Shown: positions 43,641 through 50,454 of the stretch, piece after piece | Layout: the number at the start of each line of letters is the position of its first letter | Position numbering within the stretch: the first letter of the stretch is position 1 | Source: Cryobacterium aureum | Lineage (GTDB): Bacteria > Actinomycetota > Actinomycetes > Actinomycetales > Microbacteriaceae | Assembly: GCF_002954245.1 (NCBI RefSeq) | Contig: NZ_PPTG01000002.1 | Span: 54,271 to 118,270 of the forward strand | Reading direction: 5' to 3' | DNA length: 64,000 nt | Made by a program: the position numbers and the translations under genes | The notes under the pieces: generated by a model | Told to the model about the DNA's origin: nothing | Databases searched by the model: none | Seen by the model: the letters and a program-made list of their open reading frames with translations, nothing else

Positions 43641-44218
43641 TTTGGACCTTCCGGATATTCATGGACAGTTTGTAGCGTCCGTGAACCCGATGGGTTCCGA
43701 CGCACATGATCTTCGTGAAGTCCGGCGGTTGTGCTGCCGTGATCACTTCGTCAATTAGCGTCTGAGCTGCTGCGCGTTACCCGTGTGTAAATGGGTTTGT
43801 GGGCGCAATTCGAGCGGATGTCACGCCTCCCCTCGCGCGAGCGCGCGCGAGAAGGGCACGGGTCGGTTCCCGCAACCGTGAGCGAAAAAGCTGAGGGGAC
43901 CTCGACGATTTCGCCCTGATCAGTGCTATTACTCATAGTGGGCTATGCCCCTCGCCTGGGGGCGGGCTGTCGGAGTGGCTGTCTGGGTGGCCGCGGCGCG
44001 GCATCCATCATTCCTGTGAAAGTGCCTAGAGTGAATATATAACTGTTGAGGTTTTGTCACCCACAATTCACCGGTGGCTAACGGCACGATAAAAGAGCGT
44101 CGAAGCGCGCGAGTGCGCTGACGTCTCATCCGTTTGGCGGGCCGCAACCCCCGCGCACTGGCTCAAGTCCCGCGCACTTCGCCTGCACCGGGGGCCCTGC
44201 GTCCAGCGAAGGGTCCGC
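43641..44218. other. Leader and promoter region between the two beta-helix genes
   Basis: 578 bp with no convincing gene. On the minus strand it contains a long untranslated stretch before the gene at 43640. A strong C/G-alternating inverted repeat lies at 43832-43851 and a short GGTT/AACC hairpin at about 43863-43876. A 25-nt motif at 44011-44035 resembles one at 46098-46122. Confidence 0.5.
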
Positions 44219-45781
44219 CTACGGCGTGCAGGTGATGTTGGAGATGCCCTGGGTAGCCCGGGTGACCGAGTTCGAGCACGACACGTCGGTGTCGCTCGAC
44301 CCCTTGCGGCCCTTCTCGTGGATGAAGAAGGCGTAGCCGCCGGCGTTCACCGCCCCCGAGTTGTCGGTGAAGGTGTTGCGCAGTCCCCAGCCGTCGACGC
44401 TGCCGTTGACCGCGAAGCCGTGCAGCGGGCTGTTGGAACCCCGGTTGCCGTCGATGGTCCAGTCGTTCCCTTTGACCTTGACCCACTCCTTGGCATCGCT
44501 CATGGCATTGGCGCCGTCGATCACGTTGTCACGAATGACGCCGCCTGACGTACCCTCCTTGACCTCGATCGGCTGGGCGCCGGTGAGGCTGATGCGGTTG
44601 GAGAGCACGCGCGTGCCATCGGTGCGATCGGGCTTGCAGTCGGTCTGGGCGCACCAGTTGTTCTCCGACGTGCCGATGTAGATGCCCTCGCCGAAGGGTG
44701 CATCGCGCATACCGGTGTTCGAAATGGTGTTGCCGACGACCGTACTGTCGGTCGTGAAGGCGCGCAGGTGGATGCCTTCGTAGCCGATGTGATCGATGCG
44801 GGTGTCGGCGATGGTCACGTTTGTGCCGCTGATCACGCTGATGCCCTTGAGACTGTTGGTCACGGTCATGCCGGCGATCACGAGGTTGGACGAGTTCTTG
44901 ATCTGGATACCGTGGTTGTCCTGGATATCGCCGACGTTGATCACGGCGTCACGTGAGCCGCAGACCCAGATCGGGTTGGAGGCCGTTCCATTGGCGTGCA
45001 TGTCGATCTGGCGGCGATAGGTGCCGGGGGCCATTCTGATGACGGTGCCGGGCCCCGCACGGTCGACGGCCGCCATGAGTTCGTCGGCAGTGTGTACCGT
45101 CGTCGTCGCGGAGGGGCAGTCGGCGTAGCGGTGCACTCCGGTCGACGGCGCGAGCGCGGGTACGGGGGCAGGCGCAGGGGCGGGGTCCGGAGCCGGGGCC
45201 ACGCTGGTCGTGGCGTTCACGACGAACGCATCGACGATGCTGTTGGTGCCGCTTGAACGGGCATCCTTCTTGCCGGTACGGCTGACCTTGATCGTGTGGC
45301 TGCCGCTCGACAGCGTACTCGTGCTGAACGCTGTCTTCTGGTGCACTGTTCTGGCGGAGTATGCGTTCACCGTTGCGACGACCTTGCCGTCGATCGAGAC
45401 GGTGCTTTTTCCCGAGCTCTGGGTGGTGCGGGTGATGAAGGCGACACTGGTTCCCGTGAACGTCATCGATGCGCTGCCGGCGCTGAACTGAAACCGTACG
45501 GAGCCACCCCGGTCGGCGGCATTGCGGGTGCTGCGCCAGGAGCCGCTGTAGGTGATCTTGGCCGAGGAGCTGTCGATGACGGTTCGCGCCGGCCCGGATG
45601 CGGCGGCCTCGATGCCCGGGTTGGGGACGGCCATCGGAGCCAGAATAGCCACGGTCACCGCAGTGGAGGCGGCGACGGCAATTAGGGCGTGGCGGGCGGA
45701 TGTTCGCGTGCGGGGGAGCGGGCGGGAAGGCTGCGTGAGATCAGCGCGTTTGCGGAGGAGACTGTTGCGAAAAACGGGCAC
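44219..45781 (-). CDS. Secreted beta-helix protein, paralog with one sandwich module
   Basis: A 520-aa paralog of the protein at 41724: one N-terminal module (DSSSAKITYSGSW; AFITRTTQSSGKS; SRTGKKDARSSGTNSIVDAF) and a closely similar beta-helix (GIQIKNSSNLVIAGMTVTNS; GYEGIHLRAFTTDSTVVGNT). The N-terminal extension is long and basic before the export helix (ALIAVAASTAVTVAILAP). GTG start at 45781, supported by CGGAGGA 6-7 nt upstream. Same family inference as its neighbour. Confidence 0.8.
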   Translation of the reverse strand: MPVFRNSLLRKRADLTQPSRPLPRTRTSARHALIAVAASTAVTVAILAPMAVPNPGIEAAASGPARTVIDSSSAKITYSGSWRSTRNAADRGGSVRFQFSAGSASMTFTGTSVAFITRTTQSSGKSTVSIDGKVVATVNAYSARTVHQKTAFSTSTLSSGSHTIKVSRTGKKDARSSGTNSIVDAFVVNATTSVAPAPDPAPAPAPVPALAPSTGVHRYADCPSATTTVHTADELMAAVDRAGPGTVIRMAPGTYRRQIDMHANGTASNPIWVCGSRDAVINVGDIQDNHGIQIKNSSNLVIAGMTVTNSLKGISVISGTNVTIADTRIDHIGYEGIHLRAFTTDSTVVGNTISNTGMRDAPFGEGIYIGTSENNWCAQTDCKPDRTDGTRVLSNRISLTGAQPIEVKEGTSGGVIRDNVIDGANAMSDAKEWVKVKGNDWTIDGNRGSNSPLHGFAVNGSVDGWGLRNTFTDNSGAVNAGGYAFFIHEKGRKGSSDTDVSCSNSVTRATQGISNITCTP

Positions 45782-46232
45782 GTGGAGTCCTCCGGAGAGT
45801 CAGGGTCGCGAATGGACAGCGGGTGCGCGCACGGCGCGGATGCTAATGGTGCCGTGTTGCATCGAGTCTGCGGGCGAGTGCGCCGGAGGGTCGGTTCGTC
45901 GGCCCTGTGATTCGGTCAGGTTGTCGATATTCCGGTGATCTGTAGCGAGCCAGTTTTTCAACTGGTCGCTTCGTGCCGGATGCTGCCTGCTCGTTGCGAC
46001 TGCGATGCGTATTCAGCGTTCGATGACCGAGATCGTAGGGATCCGGCTTGAACTGTTACCCGAGCCTATCGAGAGTCAAAGTCGAATCCGTTTCACTTTC
46101 CTGGGAAAACGCCCAGAATGGAGCCTCCCCGCGTGACGCATCCGTGCACGCGTGGACATGGTGAAGTGTTGCTTCAAAGTGCTGAGACAACCGTTTACCC
46201 GCTTTCGCGAATAAGTGCTGGAGTTGCCAAAT
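45782..46232. other. Non-coding stretch with a hairpin and a promoter motif
   Basis: About 450 bp between divergent genes. A hairpin at 45945-45969 (GCGAGCCAGTT...AACTGGTCGC) lies in the long leader of the beta-helix gene. The 25-nt motif at 46098-46122 (TTCCTGGGAAAACGCCCAGA) is shared with 44011-44035. No ORF with supporting signals. Confidence 0.45.
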
Positions 46233-46252
46233 CGGCAAGTGTATACTTACCG
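46233..46252 (+). promoter_or_regulatory. Operator/-10 palindrome immediately before 46255
   Basis: CGGCAAGTGTATACTTACCG is a 20-bp near-palindrome (two mismatched pairs) that includes the -10-like TATACT (46242-46247). The ATG follows 8 nt after TATACT, so the transcript would be leaderless. A repressor bound here would cover the promoter; the winged-helix protein of the same operon is the obvious candidate. Confidence 0.6.
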
Positions 46253-46254
46253 AT

Positions 46255-46713
46255 ATGGAAACTCCCGAGGTTACCGCAGCCGAAGCCCGTCGCGCGCTCG
46301 AGCAGCTCGGTAAGGATCGCGGCCGCGCCGCCGTGCGCATCACGGCGCCGTGGTGGTACTTGTTGATGGAGGGCCTGCTGCTCGCCGCGTTCATTCTGTG
46401 CTTCGCCCTCAGTGACCCGGGCTTCTACATCGGTGCCAATGCCATCGGCTTCAGCTACATCGTGCTCGGCCTGTTACGCCGCGTTTTCACGCGCACGACG
46501 GCAGAGCCGTGGTCCGACGCCCGCACCTGGCGCGGTGGGCTCGTGCAGGTTGCCATCATCGTGCCGGTTATGGCAGTGGGCGTCCTCGCGCATCGGCAGG
46601 TCGACGAGCTGTGGATCCTGGTCGTGACGGCCGCAGTCGTTCTCGCGCTGAAGCTCGTGTTGGGCGTTCGAATGGAACGCGCCTTCGCGCGGTCGGTCGC
46701 CCAGGGTGCCTGA
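46255..46713 (+). CDS. Small four-helix membrane protein
   Basis: A 152-aa protein with four hydrophobic segments (LLMEGLLLAAFILCFAL; IGFSYIVLGLL; VQVAIIVPVMAVGVLAH; ILVVTAAVVLALKLVLGV) and a polar N-terminus. No family named. The following regulator overlaps it by 8 bp. Small membrane protein plus winged-helix regulator pairs of this size are common in actinobacteria; the role is unknown. Confidence 0.8.
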   Translation: METPEVTAAEARRALEQLGKDRGRAAVRITAPWWYLLMEGLLLAAFILCFALSDPGFYIGANAIGFSYIVLGLLRRVFTRTTAEPWSDARTWRGGLVQVAIIVPVMAVGVLAHRQVDELWILVVTAAVVLALKLVLGVRMERAFARSVAQGA

Positions 46714-47020
46714 CGCCGAACAGGCGGCCCAGTTCAACGAGACGATCCACGGCGCCGTGCGGCTGCGGGTGTGTGCCATGCTCCATCAGCTGGGCACGAC
46801 CGAGTTTCGCCTGCTTCGCGACAGCCTCGAGGTGAGCGACCCCACGCTCAGCAAGCACCTGCGCATTCTGGAGGCCGCCGGTTATGTCGACATCATCAAG
46901 GGGATTGTCGACAGCCGCCCGCGCACCCGGGTGCAGCTCACCGAGTCCGGTCGCTGGGCTTTCCAGGGCCACGTGGCCTTCCTGCGCACGATTACGGGCG
47001 CAATCAACGCCGAGCCGTGA
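46706..47020 (+). CDS. Winged-helix transcriptional regulator (MarR/ArsR-like, HTH_27)
   Basis: A 104-aa DNA-binding protein (VRLRVCAMLHQLGTTEFRLL; DPTLSKHLRILEAAGYVDII; RTRVQLTESGRWAFQGHV). It probably dimerises and represses its own operon through the palindrome at 46233. GTG start inside the previous gene. The last codons (AEP, stop) lie in an intergenic repeat (47008). Confidence 0.85.
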   Translation: MPDAEQAAQFNETIHGAVRLRVCAMLHQLGTTEFRLLRDSLEVSDPTLSKHLRILEAAGYVDIIKGIVDSRPRTRVQLTESGRWAFQGHVAFLRTITGAINAEP

Positions 47021-47082
47021 GTTTCGACCCGAAAAACCGCGGCAAGACTCCCGGGTCGGCGAACAAAACTCACGGCTCGACG
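47008..47082. repeat. Intergenic CGCCGAGCCGTGAG repeat, copy 2
   Basis: CGCCGAGCCGTGAGTTTCGA at 47008, then CTCCCGGGTCGGCG (47048-47061) and CTCACGGCTCGACG (about 47069-47082). Related in sequence and layout to 16163-16274. Overlaps the stop codon of the regulator gene. Confidence 0.65.
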
Positions 47083-47126
47083 GGCGGATGCCTACGCGCA
47101 CGGCTCGGCAGAGCGGATGCCACTTC

Positions 47127-48176
47127 TCAGGCCGCACCCTGCGCGGCGGCCAGACGCAGCACCCGGCGGTGCAGCGGCACGCTCACCTTCGCCGAGCCGG
47201 CCAGCGCCAGACGCTTCCAATCGCGACGACGCGCAGCGAGCAGCACCAGGCGCCAGGTGAGTCGGGAGCGCAGCTCGGCGACGATCTCGTCGCGTTCGTC
47301 GGCGTCGTACGGGCCGTTCAGGGCGTCTTTCAGCCCGGAGAGCAGCACGTAGCGCAGTCGAAAGTAGCCGTACGAGTTCGATCCGATGATGCGGGTGTCG
47401 AGGGTGATCGCCACCGTGGTGACAGCCTGCTCCACCAGCAGCAGCGACTCAGCCCGGCGCGACCCCGAGCGGACGATGGACCCGCCGCGCACGACATAGG
47501 AATAGAGCACATCGCTAATGACGGCCACGTGAGTGGCGGCGGCGAGCAGCTGAGCGACCATCGCCAGGTCGGAGTGCACCCGGGCCGGGGTGAACTCGAT
47601 CTCGCGCGTGAGCTCCCGGCGGAACAGCTTGTTCCACAGATGACCGGTGAGCTCGCCGTCGAGCAGCATTCCAAAAGCCTCGGCGCCGGTGATCGGACCG
47701 TTCAACAGGGGCGCAGCCAACGGACGCCGCTGCCCGGGATAGACGTATTCGGCGCCGCAGACGATCACGTCGGCACCGGTCGACCGCGCCGCCGCCACGA
47801 GTTTCTCGAGCGCCGACACCGCCCAGTCGTCATCGCAATCGACGAACCACAGAAATTCACCCCGGCTCTCAGCCACCGCGCGGGCTCGTGCCCGGGCGAC
47901 TCCGCCGTTCTGCTCCTGCCGAAAATACGAAACGTTCGCGGCCGCGGCCGCGGCCCGCGCGCCGATTGCGGCCGTCGCATCCGTTGAGCCGTCGTCGACC
48001 ACGATGATCTCGACCGACTCCGGGGATGCGCCGAGCGTCTGCTGCAACAGTCGATCGATGGCGCCTTGCAGAAAATCCGCCGCGTTGTAGGCCGGAACGA
48101 TGACGCTCACGACCGGATGCCGGCTCGTGCCAGTGCTGCCCTCCTCCGGCCGCCCGGCGGCATGCGCCCCATTCAC
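47127..48176 (-). CDS. Glycosyltransferase family 2
   Basis: A 349-aa GT-A enzyme: VSVIVPAYNAADFLQGAIDR, IIVVDDGSTDAT and FVDCDDDW (the DXD-like site), plus a C-terminal region of unknown role. It probably adds a sugar to the EPS repeat unit. GTG start overlapping the stop of the pyruvyltransferase upstream (GTGA). Last gene of the leftward arm. Confidence 0.88.
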   Translation of the reverse strand: MNGAHAAGRPEEGSTGTSRHPVVSVIVPAYNAADFLQGAIDRLLQQTLGASPESVEIIVVDDGSTDATAAIGARAAAAAANVSYFRQEQNGGVARARARAVAESRGEFLWFVDCDDDWAVSALEKLVAAARSTGADVIVCGAEYVYPGQRRPLAAPLLNGPITGAEAFGMLLDGELTGHLWNKLFRRELTREIEFTPARVHSDLAMVAQLLAAATHVAVISDVLYSYVVRGGSIVRSGSRRAESLLLVEQAVTTVAITLDTRIIGSNSYGYFRLRYVLLSGLKDALNGPYDADERDEIVAELRSRLTWRLVLLAARRRDWKRLALAGSAKVSVPLHRRVLRLAAAQGAA

Positions 48177-49222
48177 GCGGTGAGCTTTCGAATGCTGTCG
48201 GTCAGCTCCCGCAACGACGCACGGGCCTCGACGACGTGGCGCAGAATCGGCTCGCGGCGGCTGATCACGTCGCGGGCCCGGCGCTCGAGCGCTGCCGGGT
48301 CGAGCAGCGTCCAGCCGATCGTGGCGCCCCTGATGCCGACCGCGTCGAGGGTGCGGGCCGCCTTCGACGGCCCCGCGTCAGCGATCACGAGCGGCAGTGC
48401 GCCCTCAGTCAGCCCGATCACGGCGGCATGCAGGCGGTCACTCACCACGAGCATCGACCGCTGGTACACGCCGCGCAGGCGAAGCTCCTGCGCGGCATGG
48501 TCCGGGCCGTCCCAGACCAGGGCCGTACCCCCGAGCGAGACCGCGAGTTCTTCGGCGAGGGGCCCGTCGCGTTCAATCTGCGACACGGTCACGATCTCGA
48601 GTCCGAGAGTGTCGGCCAAACCCCGCAGTGCCGCCAGCCAGGCCTCGTCGGGGCGTCGCCCGTTGTACCGCACCGAGACAGCGAGCAGCGGGCGATCCGC
48701 GGTGGACGCGAGCAGGTGGGCATCCGCGGCTCCCGTGGCGAAGGCCCAGTCGGGAGCGATACGGCCGAGCCCCATCGCCGAGCGGCTGTAGGCGTCGCGC
48801 CAGGCCACCAGGTCGCAGAGGCGCAGCGTCGCCGCCACCGGAATGCGCCAGCCCGTCTTCTGCCGCACTCCGAACCCGGCGTGCACGGCATGCCCGCCGC
48901 GCAGCCGGTTGAGCGCGAGGTGCGGCGCAAGTCGCAGGTAGCGCAGGGCGTAGGCGCGTTGCAGCTCCATTTCACCGGCATTGAAGGCATAAACGGATGC
49001 CTCCCGCAGCGTCGACCGCGAAATTTCGCGTCGCCACTCGGCACTCGTGCGGAACACCCGATCTTCGTCCTGCAGGCCGAGCCCGCTCAGGTACGAGTCC
49101 GATCGGGCGCCGACGAACACCTGCAGTTCGCCGGCCCCGCGCAGGGCATCGAGAAAGGCCCGCCGCAGCACGGTGTCGCCGATATTGTCGACCTGGCCCA
49201 TAGCCGAGGCGAAGATTCTCAT
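48173..49222 (-). CDS. Polysaccharide pyruvyltransferase family protein
   Basis: A 349-aa protein with AMGQVDNIGDTVLRRAFLDAL at the start and DRLHAAVIGLTEGALPLVIAD late, like the gene at 39436. It probably adds a pyruvate ketal to an EPS sugar, at a different position or residue from the other copies. It is linked by 4-bp overlaps to both neighbours. Confidence 0.85.
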   Translation of the reverse strand: MRIFASAMGQVDNIGDTVLRRAFLDALRGAGELQVFVGARSDSYLSGLGLQDEDRVFRTSAEWRREISRSTLREASVYAFNAGEMELQRAYALRYLRLAPHLALNRLRGGHAVHAGFGVRQKTGWRIPVAATLRLCDLVAWRDAYSRSAMGLGRIAPDWAFATGAADAHLLASTADRPLLAVSVRYNGRRPDEAWLAALRGLADTLGLEIVTVSQIERDGPLAEELAVSLGGTALVWDGPDHAAQELRLRGVYQRSMLVVSDRLHAAVIGLTEGALPLVIADAGPSKAARTLDAVGIRGATIGWTLLDPAALERRARDVISRREPILRHVVEARASLRELTDSIRKLTA

Positions 49223-50454
49223 GTGCGCTCCACGACCCGCAGCAGCACCCGTTCCAGGTCGGAGCCGCTGGCCTCTTCCGAGAAGCGGGCCAACCAGGGT
49301 TCGATGTTGTCGAGCGGTAGCTCGGCCGCCCGCAGGATGGCGTCGGCAAGGTCGACCGGATGCGCGGACAGCGCGAGTTCCCCCGTGATTCCGGGCACAA
49401 TCGCATCCGCTACCCCGAGCGCCCCCGAAACGGCGACCGCCGGATATCCGGCCGCTGCGGCCTCGACCAGCACATTGCCGAAGCCCTCCCGGCTCGAGGT
49501 GAGCAGGGCCACCGCGTTGTCGCCGAAGTGGTCGAACCAGTTCTCCACCCAGCCACGGTGGTGAAAGACCACGTTCTCCTGCCGGGCCGCGGCCTGGACG
49601 TCGCCCAGCAGCGGGCCGCCGCCGAACGAGACGACCTCGACGAGCACGCCGCGGCGGGCGAGCTCGGCGGCGGCCGCGATGGCGAGCAGCGGCCGCTTCT
49701 GCGCCACCAGCCGGCAGGCCAACACGATCTGAATCCCGTTGGCCGATCCGGGGCGACGTCGGGGCGGCGCGACGATGGTGGTGGCGCCGGCATCGATGGA
49801 TTCCATGCCGATCAGCTCCCCACCCACCTGGGCGCGCGCGCCCGTCGTACCCTGACCCCGCGGGGTGCCGCGCAGCTTCGCCGTCGCCGGGTTGGCGACG
49901 ACGGTGATGCGGTCGCCGCGCACCCCGAAAGCCGCCACCATCTCAGCGGCGACCGGATGCGAAATGGCGATCACGTGGTCGGCCCACCGATACAGGCGCT
50001 TGGCGAACCAGATCTTCACCCGGTGGGCCAGAGACGAACCGGGCAGTCCGAGCGACACCAGGTTGCGCTCGCTCACCAGCACGCGCGGCCGCAGTCGCAC
50101 CGGAATCAGGTGGGCCGCCGTCAGCAGCACCAGGTTGGGGTGCGCCTGCAGGGAGATCGCCACGTCGGGCTGCCAGTCGAGCAGGCGGCGGCGCAGTGCG
50201 GCGGCCTTGTGCAGATGTCCGTGCTGGGCCGAGAGGGATGAGGCTGCAACCCCGTCGGGCAGGTATTCCGGATTCACCTCGGCGGCGGTGAGTACGACAC
50301 TCACTTCATAGCCCTGATCGGCGAGCCACCCCATCCAGGTGCGGGCCACAAATTCTGCCCCGCCACCGTGCAGTGACGGTATGACAAAGAGGATGCGGCG
50401 CAAGGCTGGGTGCCCGCGCGCATCGTCGGACGGGGTCTGCGAGGAGAGTGTCAT
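49219..50454 (-). CDS. Glycosyltransferase family 4
   Basis: A 411-aa GT-B enzyme with ILFVIPSLHGGGAEFVARTW, then HVIAISHPVAAEMVAAFGV and the donor domain IVLACRLVAQKRPLLAIAAA, LTSSREGFGNVLVEAAAAGYP. Start at ATG 50454, which overlaps the stop of the flippase fusion; the open frame upstream is antisense coding. Confidence 0.88.
   Translation of the reverse strand: MTLSSQTPSDDARGHPALRRILFVIPSLHGGGAEFVARTWMGWLADQGYEVSVVLTAAEVNPEYLPDGVAASSLSAQHGHLHKAAALRRRLLDWQPDVAISLQAHPNLVLLTAAHLIPVRLRPRVLVSERNLVSLGLPGSSLAHRVKIWFAKRLYRWADHVIAISHPVAAEMVAAFGVRGDRITVVANPATAKLRGTPRGQGTTGARAQVGGELIGMESIDAGATTIVAPPRRRPGSANGIQIVLACRLVAQKRPLLAIAAAAELARRGVLVEVVSFGGGPLLGDVQAAARQENVVFHHRGWVENWFDHFGDNAVALLTSSREGFGNVLVEAAAAGYPAVAVSGALGVADAIVPGITGELALSAHPVDLADAILRAAELPLDNIEPWLARFSEEASGSDLERVLLRVVERT

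Noticed and set aside
43757-43935. c-di-AMP (ydaO) or c-di-GMP riboswitch
   Set aside because: Hairpins are present but the conserved sequence blocks of those classes are not found.
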